Of a stretch of DNA of 51,971 nt, positions 10,824 to 20,262 are shown in pieces; within the stretch, counting starts at the first letter, position 1, and every line of letters starts with the position of its first letter. Source of the stretch: Bacteroides sp. SM23_62 (lineage in GTDB: Bacteria; Bacteroidota; Bacteroidia; Bacteroidales; SM23-62); the NCBI GenBank assembly GCA_001303955.1, contig LJUP01000006.1, positions 1 to 51,971 of the forward strand. Reading direction: 5' to 3'. The notes beneath the pieces were generated by a model. The model ran no database searches. It had not been told where the DNA came from and worked only from the letters and a program-made list of their open reading frames with translations. Position numbers and translations under genes: made by a program.

Positions 10824-12402
10824 TTAATCTCCCAACCTATACGGAATACTGTCAGCATCTCCTTCCCACAACAATTCACCGGGATTCAGGTCCCCAGCCT
10901 GTACGTCCATCGCGATATAGGTTCTTCTCTTCGCAGGTGAGTGCAACTCCAGGTCAGCATTCAGTCTGCTTTCCAGCATCGCTATTTCAAAGCTGTTGAA
11001 ATCGAGGAAAGTTCTGTGATATTTCTCACCCAGTATAAGTTCACCGCTGATATCTGTAAGCCTTGGTAAAAAGTCTTCCACAGTACCATCGAGGTTATTG
11101 ATCTCAAAAACCATCTCTGGATTAGTCTCAAAATCAAGCACTTTTGAGGTACTTGTTGAAACAGATACATCCAGGTTCATTAACCACGTGGTATCCATAT
11201 CTGTACGGATATCACCAGCAAGTTGGTGAATTGAAATAATACCGGGGATTGACAGGGATACATCGTCGCAGTGAATATCCAGCATGAAGAAATCAGCGAT
11301 GATGTAGTTTGAATCGGGGTCAAAATGGGCTCCCAGCAGTCTGCATTCCGTATCGATCTCTCCCCGCAGGGAATCAAGGAACTCCATCTTAAAAACACTT
11401 TCCAGTCCGTATAAGGATGCTTCCATATCCCAGATCAGATCAATTTTCGGGGATGCGAAATCTACCATTTGCAGGGAAGCATTTAGATGTCCCGAGGGCA
11501 ATTGAGCGAGCAAGGTGTCAATGTCCAGGCTGGCAGCGGACAGATCCCCTCTGCTTCCGGAATTAAATTTTCCAGACAGGTTCAATTCCCTGATATAATC
11601 TTCTGCCAGTGGTAAATACATTGTCACATCTTCAAGGCCGAAAGTGAAATCAGCAACCGGAATCTCATCGCCTGGAGTCCCCTTGATAAACCCCCTGAAG
11701 TACAAATCTCCCTGCTTTAGGTTTTTAAGTCCCTCTCTGCTCAGGAATAACCGGAACATGCTGAAATCATGATCTGATCCATCTACCTCAAAATGAAATT
11801 TATCATTTACATTAATATCGATGTCCCCTGAAATATTCATCATGGCCTGATCGATAGAGAACAAACTGGGTTCAATTTGCAAAATCCTTTCCCGGACTTG
11901 AAAAGTAAAAGCAGTTTCCAGGCGCAAGGATTTATTCCTGAACTGTATCTTATCAGAGAGTTGTACAAAATCAAGTTCCATATCTGTATCAATTCGGCTT
12001 TGGATGACCTCTGAAGAAAAGTTGAATGAGGCCTTCAGCCTTTCCACAAACAAGGCTTCCTGGTCATGCTCCACCCTGTTATCAAACTCCATCTGAATGC
12101 CATAAATGGAAATATCCGGAAATTGCCTGAATGGATTGAAAGATATATCCTGGAAACTCAATTCACCCTGGGCAATGTTATTTGAATAAAGGAGTACCCT
12201 TTTTTCCGATATTATCCCTGTCCAGATAAAAATACCATGTAAGCAGCAATAAAAGGCCTGAAAATCCTGCAAATACAAAAATGATTATGCGCAATAGCCT
12301 CCGGAACAAGGACCTGGGAGGTCGTGCTGATTCATTATTTTCCTTCCGGAAAACCATGTTGTTACAAACAAACATCATATCAGGATCAGACTGATACACC
12401 AT
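10824..12402 (-). pseudogene. AsmA-like protein split by a frameshift at about 12190-12205 (TM N-terminus in ORF 12178-12402, body in ORF 10824-12278)
   Basis: N-terminal ORF ends RRLLRIIIFVFAGFSGLLLLLTWYFYLDRDNIGKK. Body continues in another frame as RVLLYSNNIAQGELSFQDISFNPFRQFPDISIYGI. Removing one nt from the minus-strand GGAAAAAAGGG tract joins them. Confidence 0.65.
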
Positions 12403-13712
12403 ATAACCAGGGCGGATGCTAATCCTATCACTACCGTCCCCACGGTATGGATCCTGTATCCTGTCTTAACATCCATGCCTGTCATCTGGGTAAAGATCCA
12501 GAACAAACTGTCATTGGCATGGGATGCTACCATTGATCCTGCGCCAATGGAAAGTACCACCAGCGCCCTGGCAATACCCGAGTCAAAACCAAGCGGCTCC
12601 ATTAAGGGAACCATCAGCGAGGCGGTGGTGATCAGTGTTACCGTTGAAGAGCCCTGTGCAATCCGTATGGCAGTCGAGATGATAAAAGGCAGCAGGATAC
12701 CGATCCTGGCATCTACCAGGTAATCTCCGAGAACACCTGCAATTTCAGAATTGCGCAGGATCATACCAAAGGCTCCCCCTGCACCTGTGATCATCACAAT
12801 AAGGGCTGCATTCACGAGGGACTGTCCGATCCACCCGGTGGTGGACAACATTTCCCGGTCAAATTTTCTGGGCAGGGAGAAGGCCAGCAATAATCCGATG
12901 AGGAGAGCAATTACGGGATTGCCGGTAAATCCCATGATGTTTTTCAACAGTCCGCTTCCAAATGGTTCTGTGGGAAAGTCCGAGATGGATCTCAATACGA
13001 TCAGCATGATGGGGATTACGATAGGCATAAATGCTTTCATGGCCCTGGGTGCCTGTTTCAATTTCTCCTCGAGTTCGGACTCGGACAGTTCAGGATTGGG
13101 ATCAATATAAAGCCTGGCGGCAATTTTCGTAGCATACAACCAGCCTACTGCCAGGGTAAACAAACTGACGACAATACCGAGTAAAATGACCAGTCCCAGG
13201 TCAGCTTCGAGGATTCCGGCAGCTGCAATCGGTCCGGGTGTCGGTGGCACCAGACAATGGGTGGTCATGAGTCCCAGTGCCAGCGCAACAGAAGTGCCGG
13301 CCAGTGATATTTTTGCCTGTTTTGACAGGGCTCTGTTAAGGGGCATAAGAATCACAAAACCAGAATCAGCAAATACAGGAATGGATACGATGTAGCCGAT
13401 TATGGACATGGTCAGTGGAACCTTTTTCTTGCCGGTGAACGAAAGGATCCTTCTGGCCATGGCATAAGCTCCGCCTGTCTGCTCCAGGAAGGTGCCGATC
13501 ATGACACCCGCTATGATGACGATCCCAATCTGGCCTATTGTCCCGCCAAAACCCAGGTTGATTGATTCAACGATCTTATCAAGTGGCATCCCGGAAAACA
13601 ATCCGAATAAGATGGCAGTAAAAATCAGGGCAAGAAAGGGATGTATCTTAAACGTGCTGGTTGAGACTACAATTAAAAGTACACTTGCTACCAGGAGGAT
13701 TATCAGGATCAT
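12375..13712 (-). CDS. GntP-family (gluconate-type) permease
   Basis: Multi-TM; GTFLEQTGGAYAMARRIL, GYIVSIPVFADSGFVILMPLNRAL, THCLVPPTPGPIAAAGIL typical of GntP/DsdX-type transporters. Confidence 0.88.
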   Translation of the reverse strand: MILIILLVASVLLIVVSTSTFKIHPFLALIFTAILFGLFSGMPLDKIVESINLGFGGTIGQIGIVIIAGVMIGTFLEQTGGAYAMARRILSFTGKKKVPLTMSIIGYIVSIPVFADSGFVILMPLNRALSKQAKISLAGTSVALALGLMTTHCLVPPTPGPIAAAGILEADLGLVILLGIVVSLFTLAVGWLYATKIAARLYIDPNPELSESELEEKLKQAPRAMKAFMPIVIPIMLIVLRSISDFPTEPFGSGLLKNIMGFTGNPVIALLIGLLLAFSLPRKFDREMLSTTGWIGQSLVNAALIVMITGAGGAFGMILRNSEIAGVLGDYLVDARIGILLPFIISTAIRIAQGSSTVTLITTASLMVPLMEPLGFDSGIARALVVLSIGAGSMVASHANDSLFWIFTQMTGMDVKTGYRIHTVGTVVIGLASALVIWCISLILI

Positions 13713-14437
13713 GGGATATGATTTACACCATTGGATAATAGTTCAGGGACCAGTGAGATATGCTCAACCATTTGAAAATGATCATGATCCATTTCATCGT
13801 CTTGGATCTCCTCATGCTGCCAGGTGATATGGAAAGGGATATGTATTGCGTATCCTCCAATGTTCAGAACAGGATAAATATCTGATTTCATGGAATTACC
13901 TACCATCAGGAATTCTTCAGGCCGGATCTCCAGGTGCTTCAGCAGCTTGAGGTAGTCCGATTCCTTCTTGTCACTCATTATCTCAATATGGTGAAAATAT
14001 GGTTCAAGGTTGGATTTTCGGAGTTTTCTTTCCTGGTCCAGTAAGTCCCCTTTCGTAGCAACAATGAGGGTATAATCCAACCGGCAGAGCTCCTCCAGAA
14101 CAGTCCGCACCCCTTCAAGAATCTCAATGGGTTTGTTCAACTGCGCCTTGCCCAGCTGGATGATCTCCCGGATTGTGGCCGGGGCTACTTTATATTCACT
14201 TACATTCAGGGCAGTTTCTACCAGAGACAGCATAAAGGCTTTGATCCCGAAACCATATAATTCCAGGTTTTGCATCTCTGTCCTGAACAATTCCCTGGAT
14301 ATTGCTTCAGGGGCCTGAAAATCCGAGAGCAGGTCACAGAATGCATCTTCTGTTTCCCTGTAATATGGCTCATTCACCCAGAGGGTATCATCCGCATCAA
14401 AACCGATCACCTTAAAATCCGATTTCACCTGGATCAT
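13709..14437 (-). CDS. HAD-family hydrolase
   Basis: GFDADDTLWVNEP (motif I), IVATKGD (motif II), FLMVGNSMKSDIYP (motif IV). Confidence 0.88.
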   Translation of the reverse strand: MIQVKSDFKVIGFDADDTLWVNEPYYRETEDAFCDLLSDFQAPEAISRELFRTEMQNLELYGFGIKAFMLSLVETALNVSEYKVAPATIREIIQLGKAQLNKPIEILEGVRTVLEELCRLDYTLIVATKGDLLDQERKLRKSNLEPYFHHIEIMSDKKESDYLKLLKHLEIRPEEFLMVGNSMKSDIYPVLNIGGYAIHIPFHITWQHEEIQDDEMDHDHFQMVEHISLVPELLSNGVNHIP

Positions 14438-14590
14438 TATTTTGATGGCTTAAATATAATAAAGACAATGTAATACCGGCAGTGAATTGCCAAACATTAA
14501 AAAACAATTCAATCTCATTCATTTTTCCTGGCATTTACATAATTTTAGGTAAACCATACTCATTATTAACAAATCCAGACAATTCAAACC

Positions 14591-15424
14591 TTGAAAACTT
14601 TATCCCAATTTCACATTTTCCTGATTACAGCTCTTCTGTTTTCATCAGAACTTTTCTGCCAAAGCATTGAAGATCAATTTGATTCACTGTTGATGAAACA
14701 ATTCAAGGCGAATGAACCCGGAGGTATAGTCCTGGTGGTCAAAGAGGGTGAAGTGATCTACCGGAAAGCCTTCGGAAAGGCAAATCTCGAACTGGATGTG
14801 GATATGAGACCTGAATATATATTGCAGATTGGTTCAATAACAAAACCGTTTACAGCTTGTGCCATCCTGAAATTAATGGAAGAAGGGAAGCTGTCACTGC
14901 AGGATGATATTACCAAATACATAGAGGATTATCCTACGCACGGACATACCATCACTATTGAGCATCTGTTGACCCATACTTCCGGGATTAAAAGCTACAC
15001 AGGCATGGATGAATGGACTTCCGAGGTAAGAAAAAAGAATTTTACACCAGAAGAACTGACTGATTTTTTTAAGAATCAGCCGATGGATTTTGCTCCAGGA
15101 GAAAAATATAGTTATAATAATTCAGCCTATTTCCTCCTGGGATACCTGATTGAAATCCTCTCAGGGAAAACCTATGAAGTATTCATTGATTCTGTTTTTT
15201 TCCAGCCTCTGGGCTTGAATAATTCATTTTATGGTAATACTTCAAGAATAATTAAAAACCGGGCCGCCGGTCAGATGAGATTTCAAATCTTCCCGCTTGA
15301 ACGGCATAATTTTTTTGCAAAAATCGTCGATGCACAGTTCATATTCCACATGGATGACAACAATGAAGTTACCGGCTTGACACTGGTCCAGAATGGAGAG
15401 CATAAGGCAGAAAAGATTGAATAA
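14591..15424 (+). CDS. Serine hydrolase (class C beta-lactamase fold), apparently internally deleted
   Basis: SITKPF (SxxK) and YSYNNSAYFLLGYLIE (YxN) present. After NTSRIIKNRAAG it jumps to a terminal-type QIFPLERHNFFAKIVDAQFIFHMDDNNEVTGLTLVQNGEHKAEKIE. Confidence 0.7.
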   Translation: MKTLSQFHIFLITALLFSSELFCQSIEDQFDSLLMKQFKANEPGGIVLVVKEGEVIYRKAFGKANLELDVDMRPEYILQIGSITKPFTACAILKLMEEGKLSLQDDITKYIEDYPTHGHTITIEHLLTHTSGIKSYTGMDEWTSEVRKKNFTPEELTDFFKNQPMDFAPGEKYSYNNSAYFLLGYLIEILSGKTYEVFIDSVFFQPLGLNNSFYGNTSRIIKNRAAGQMRFQIFPLERHNFFAKIVDAQFIFHMDDNNEVTGLTLVQNGEHKAEKIE

Positions 15425-15932
15425 CAATGCGCACTCAAAACGATCTATTAACTTTATCAGCCTTGTGACATGCCGGTATAACAGTGCATATGTCAGCCCC
15501 TATTCAGTTGGTATTAAAACCACCGCAAAGTGTGTGGCATTTTCTACGGTCCAGGAACTCGAAAGGCTTGATGCAAAAGGGAAGATCTTGCTCCTGCATG
15601 GGGAGATAGCCTGAGAACAGCTGATGCCAAAGAATTTTGTCTTTTGCAATCCTGAGCACCATCAAAAGATTATTTCACTCCTCGAAAGCAGCGGTGCAGC
15701 GGCAATCATTGCCGCAACCGGTAGAAATGCATCCCTGGCTGGAGGGGTATATCCATTTCCCTTGATCGAAGACGGTGATTTAAATATACCATCTGTTTAT
15801 ATGACGGAGGAAGAAGGTGTGAGGCTGCTGCCATTTATCGTGAAACAGGCTAAGATTGAATCCATCTCGAAGCGAATTATGGGAAAAGGATTTAATGCAG
15901 TTGCCCGAAAAGGAAGTAATTTAAGTGAATGA
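15393..15932 (+). pseudogene. Remnant of an M28-type aminopeptidase (N-terminal/PA-like part only) with an in-frame stop
   Basis: ORFs 15393-15614 and 15624-15932 are in the same frame, separated by TGA (15612-15614): ...LLLHGEIA*EQLMPKNFVFCNPEHHQKIISLLESSGAAAIIAATGRN...VYMTEEEGVRLLPF... No catalytic domain follows. Confidence 0.6.
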
Positions 15933-16092
15933 ATGACACAGATTGAGATTGCGAAAAACAGCCGGATTCCTTAAATTTGATAGAGTACCCTGGACATTCG
16001 GGGTATATTTTCTTCCACAGGCGAATTTCATATCATTTTCACAAAAAGGTCACTGCCGTTGTCCATGTGGCCTCTGAACAGATTATCAATTT

Positions 16093-17571
16093 GTGCTCTA
16101 CATAAACAAAAGCTGTCAAATGAAAAATCCACGACATTATTTTCTAATCTCCATCTTTTTTGTATCGGTGGCATTCTCCCAATCTTATGAGATAGAATGG
16201 ACCAGAACCTATGGCGGTCCACTTGAAGAAAACGGCCATCGTGTCCATCAGACCGCAGATGAGGGCTATATCATTTCAGGATACACAAAATCACTGGGCG
16301 CCGGGGAATCGGATGCATGGCTGTTAAAGACAAATGCAGATGGGGATACATCATGGACCAAAACTTTTGGTGGAGAAACCTGGGATTGGGGACAGGATGT
16401 GCTGCAAACAGAGGATGGCGGTTATCTTCTCGTCATCCGCTGTTATTCTTTTGGCCATGGTTACTATGATGCCTGGATCATTAAAACCGATCCGCAGGGA
16501 GACACGTTATGGACAAAATTCTGGGGCGAGGAACCGCATGAATGGCTAAGCAGCGTTCAGCATACCGATGACGGAGGTTATATTTTTGCCGGACACACCT
16601 ACTCCTTTGGTGCGAAATCTCAGGATGTGTGGTTGGTAAAGAGTGACTCAACAGGAGAAATCCTGTGGATGAAAACATATGGTGGTGAACTTGACGATAA
16701 TGCAAGCTTTGTTCAGCAAACCAGCGATGGGGGCTTCATTATAATCGGCCGGACGTATTCGTACAGTGAAGGAGGGTCGGATATCTGGCTGGTAAAAACA
16801 AACAGTGCCGGGGATACGCTATGGACCAGAGCTTTTGGCGGAATGGATTTCGATTATGGTGTCACTGTAAGACAGTCAAATGATGAAGGATATATCCTGG
16901 TCGGGAGTACGTCCTCATTTGGCGCCGGAGAGTTGGATATATGGCTGATCAGGACTGATACAATGGGCAATACATTGTGGACAAGGACATTCGGAGGAAG
17001 TGATATAGACAGGCCCTTTTCCCTGATCCAGTTGTCAGATGGCAATTATCTCATCGGAGGGGTTACTAACTCAACCGGCATCGGATTCAATGAAGGTTGG
17101 CTTATTTTAACTGATCCGAATGGAGATACATTATGGACACAGACATTAGGCGGGGAATGGGATGATATAATAATGGACTGTGAGGAGACTTCAGATGGAG
17201 AACTCATTATTACTGGATATACAGATGTAGAAGATGAAAATGCTGATCTCTGGCTGATGAAAATTACCGTCGATCCTGCAGTTTCCGTTCAAAAAAAAAT
17301 GCCCCAGGCTCCTTTCCGGCTTTACCAGAACTATCCCAATCCATTGATATCAAAAACAATTGTATCGTATGATATCCCGGGAGATGGACCGGTTCAATTA
17401 AGACTATTTAATGCCCGCGGGCAGGAAATCAGGGTATTGGAAGACAGCTATAAACAGGCTGGTTCTTATCAATATGAATTGAACCTGTCCGGTTTTTCGC
17501 ATGGTCTGTATTTTATCTCTCTTGAATATGAACAACATGTTTCTACCATCAAATTGAATCTAATAAAATAG
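16093..17571 (+). CDS. Secreted seven-repeat (beta-propeller-like) protein with T9SS sorting tail
   Basis: Seven ~52-aa repeats of the type T(K/R)T(F/Y)GG...(Q)(T)xDGGYIxxGxTxSxGxGxxDxWLxKTDxxGDTLW; tail FRLYQNYPNP...YDIPGDGPVQLRLFNARGQEI. Start probably MKNPRHYF (16120). Confidence 0.8.
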   Translation: MLYINKSCQMKNPRHYFLISIFFVSVAFSQSYEIEWTRTYGGPLEENGHRVHQTADEGYIISGYTKSLGAGESDAWLLKTNADGDTSWTKTFGGETWDWGQDVLQTEDGGYLLVIRCYSFGHGYYDAWIIKTDPQGDTLWTKFWGEEPHEWLSSVQHTDDGGYIFAGHTYSFGAKSQDVWLVKSDSTGEILWMKTYGGELDDNASFVQQTSDGGFIIIGRTYSYSEGGSDIWLVKTNSAGDTLWTRAFGGMDFDYGVTVRQSNDEGYILVGSTSSFGAGELDIWLIRTDTMGNTLWTRTFGGSDIDRPFSLIQLSDGNYLIGGVTNSTGIGFNEGWLILTDPNGDTLWTQTLGGEWDDIIMDCEETSDGELIITGYTDVEDENADLWLMKITVDPAVSVQKKMPQAPFRLYQNYPNPLISKTIVSYDIPGDGPVQLRLFNARGQEIRVLEDSYKQAGSYQYELNLSGFSHGLYFISLEYEQHVSTIKLNLIK

Positions 17572-17577
17572 CAAATT

Positions 17578-19044
17578 GTGGATAAGAAGAAAATTTTAAC
17601 AATCATAGCCATCATTATTAGTTTCCCCTTCTTGCTCTTGTCGCAGACAACGTTTGAACGGACATATGGTGGGCCATATTACGATGCAGGCAGCAGTGTT
17701 CTTCAGACCTCGGATGGTGGATATATAATAATCGGGACTTCCCGTTATTATGATAGTGAAATCAATGATATGTATCTCATCAGGACCGATGCGTATGGGG
17801 ACACAATCTGGACGAGGGTTTACGGGGGAGATGATGACGACTCGGGAACATTTATTCAAGAAACTTCCGACTCTGGATACATTATCCTGGGTGCAACTAG
17901 ATCTTTCGGAGCGGGGAGCTCGGATGTATATCTGATAAAAATTGACGCAACAGGTGATACACTATGGACAAAAACATATGGCGGTACCGGAATTGATTAT
18001 GGTAGTTGTGTAAGGCAGATAGAAGACCAGGGTTATATTATCGCAGGACATACAGACTCATATGGGAGTGGTTTTTATGATATTTACCTTATCAAAACGG
18101 ATGCATTCGGAGATACTTTATGGACCAAGGTTTTAGGGGGCAGTGATTTTGACGGGTGCAGAAATATCCAGCCAACCTCTGACAAGGGTTATATTTTGGT
18201 TGGGGATACAAAATCTTTTGGTGCCGGTGATAGTGATGTTTATTTGATCAGGACGGATGAATCAGGGGACACATTATGGACAAAGACCTGTGGTGGGGAA
18301 AATTATGACAGGGGTTATTCCCTTGTCCAGACCCTGGATGGGTACCTGATTGCAGGAGCTACTGAGTCTTTTGGTGCCGGAAGCAGAGATGTCTATATCA
18401 TCAGAACCAATTTAAGCGGTGATACTCTTTGGACAAAAACCTTGGGAGCAGTGGGCTATGATATGGCCAATTTCATCCAGCGTACTTATGATGATGGCTA
18501 TATTATCGTCGGAGAAACAGAATCCTATGGTGCACTTGAAAGCGATATTTTTTTGATAAAAATAGATTCGGCAGGGAATGTTTACTGGACCCAGACAATT
18601 GGTGGAGCTGAATATGATCGTGGCGCTTGTGTCCAGCAAACATCAGACTATGGATTTGTCATTACAGGTTCTTCGAAATCCTATTCTGCAGAGGGTGAAA
18701 GTGATATATATTTGGTTAAAACGAATGCGTTTGGAGGTTTAACGGGCATCGATAATGACAGGAATTGGACCATCGGATTAAAAGATTTTGAACTTCATCA
18801 AAATTATCCGAATCCGTTTAATACTTCAACAACCATTTCCTATCAGGTTGCCAAACCTTCGAGGATAAAACTTGAACTTTTTACCATAGACGGCTCACTG
18901 TTGATGCAGGTCTTCGAAAAACACCATCAGCCCGGTGAATACCAATGGAGATGGAACCCAGAGAACCTGGATGGCGGCCTGTATTTTTATCGCTTGCGCA
19001 GCAGTGAAGGTGAAATCACCAGGAAAATGATCCTGCTGAAATAA
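17578..19044 (+). CDS. Paralogue of the preceding seven-repeat secreted protein with T9SS sorting tail
   Basis: Seven repeats of the same type (e.g. TKTYGGTGIDYGSCVRQIEDQGYIIAGHTDSYGSGFYDIYLIKTDAFGDTLW), tail FELHQNYPNPFNTSTTISYQVAKPSRIKLELFTIDGSLL; GTG start. Confidence 0.8.
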   Translation: MDKKKILTIIAIIISFPFLLLSQTTFERTYGGPYYDAGSSVLQTSDGGYIIIGTSRYYDSEINDMYLIRTDAYGDTIWTRVYGGDDDDSGTFIQETSDSGYIILGATRSFGAGSSDVYLIKIDATGDTLWTKTYGGTGIDYGSCVRQIEDQGYIIAGHTDSYGSGFYDIYLIKTDAFGDTLWTKVLGGSDFDGCRNIQPTSDKGYILVGDTKSFGAGDSDVYLIRTDESGDTLWTKTCGGENYDRGYSLVQTLDGYLIAGATESFGAGSRDVYIIRTNLSGDTLWTKTLGAVGYDMANFIQRTYDDGYIIVGETESYGALESDIFLIKIDSAGNVYWTQTIGGAEYDRGACVQQTSDYGFVITGSSKSYSAEGESDIYLVKTNAFGGLTGIDNDRNWTIGLKDFELHQNYPNPFNTSTTISYQVAKPSRIKLELFTIDGSLLMQVFEKHHQPGEYQWRWNPENLDGGLYFYRLRSSEGEITRKMILLK

Positions 19045-19133
19045 GCTGTCCTGTCTACACATTTGAAACCATCTTTAAAAAGGAAATCGTGGTACAATGA
19101 TATTCAAACCAGAAATCAGTCCATGGAGTAAAT

Positions 19134-20033
19134 TCAAGTAGCAGCTCCCAATTCCTGGATCCGTGATTCTATTAAACCTAGATGTTCAAAATCAGGAAAC
19201 AAGTCCTCAACTTCTTTAGGGGCATTCAGTGCCGGATGGATTTCTACACCTTTATCCATTAAATCAGAGATCTGTTTTATGGAGTATTTTATCCTTTCTG
19301 TCTTCTCTGCGTCATTCCCCTTATAAAATTGGGCTACAAGGTTATTGGCTTCGGCTTTCAGTGATAAATCAAGCTGCTTTTTCTGCGCATCTTTCAGGTC
19401 TTCCATTGAGTCACTTTTAATGTCAAGGCATTTTACATGCTGCTCAAAAGTCTTAAATTGCCTTTTCTTTTTCCGGATTACAGCTGCAGCCCATACAATA
19501 CCACCAATTAATTTTACAGCCTGTGCTGAACCCACTGTCACAGTAATCCACAAAGAACCTATATCGTATGATTTAACCTTTATGTTTCCCTTGATACTAG
19601 GATCCAGGATGGATTGTGAAATGGCAGCGTGTAAGAGCTTTGATTTTTTAGACAGATCCTCCAGATCCTTTATTTTGGGCATCCGGATATATATCGTTGA
19701 TTCATCATCTTCTTCTTGATAGAGCTCCTTTAAAATCATTAAAAGTGCATGACATCCGCTTCGCATAATTTCCAATCCTTTCTTCAGCCGGGTATCTTCT
19801 TTGCTATCCGTTAATATGATCTCATCCTGTACTGTAGAAAAAATGATGGTTGTCTGTATTTCAGAAATTAATGATTCATACAAACCAAGGCCTTTAACTT
19901 TTTCTATGGCGTACTTGAGATTGTTTAAATCAGTGTATAAATATCCTGGTTGATTACCTGATAAATATTCTCTTTTGTAATTCAAATGCACAATGTAATT
20001 CTCAAGGGTTTTTTTTATTCTCCGTAATTTCAT
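19134..20033 (-). CDS. Hypothetical protein
   Basis: 300-codon ORF, no recognised family. Basic N-terminus and hydrophobic segment DIGSLWITVTVGSAQAVKLIGGIVWAAAVIRKKK. Confidence 0.7.
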   Translation of the reverse strand: MKLRRIKKTLENYIVHLNYKREYLSGNQPGYLYTDLNNLKYAIEKVKGLGLYESLISEIQTTIIFSTVQDEIILTDSKEDTRLKKGLEIMRSGCHALLMILKELYQEEDDESTIYIRMPKIKDLEDLSKKSKLLHAAISQSILDPSIKGNIKVKSYDIGSLWITVTVGSAQAVKLIGGIVWAAAVIRKKKRQFKTFEQHVKCLDIKSDSMEDLKDAQKKQLDLSLKAEANNLVAQFYKGNDAEKTERIKYSIKQISDLMDKGVEIHPALNAPKEVEDLFPDFEHLGLIESRIQELGAAT

Positions 20034-20262
20034 TTCAATTCAGGGGGTTAATTAAAATCATACTGAATTTACGAAATTCCTATCATTGTAATCACATATT
20101 CCAAATATTTCAAAGCATCATCGAATGATTTGTCCTGATATCTCAAAACCCTGTTGAAAAGCCCTTGCATATTCTAAATATCTGCCCTAATTTTAGAAAT
20201 AGACTGGTTACAGGATAACAATTGCCGACAGGAACTACATCTTGTATAATTAATCATAAAAA

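Noticed and set aside
12185-12210. Programmed -1 ribosomal frameshift at A AAA AAG in the AsmA-like gene
   Set aside because: The join needs a +1 shift (or loss of one nt); a -1 shift leads to the wrong frame.
15612-15614. Selenocysteine at the internal TGA of the M28 fragment
   Set aside because: The gene also lacks its catalytic domain, and I saw no stem-loop resembling a SECIS; a nonsense mutation is simpler.
15933-16092. Possible degraded continuation of the M28 peptidase in other frames
   Set aside because: Only short, vague resemblance (VTAVVHVASEQI); not enough to extend the pseudogene call.
16093-19044. Regular repeats that could be mistaken for a CRISPR or minisatellite
   Set aside because: They are ~156-bp degenerate coding repeats conserved at protein level, with no identical repeats or unique spacers.
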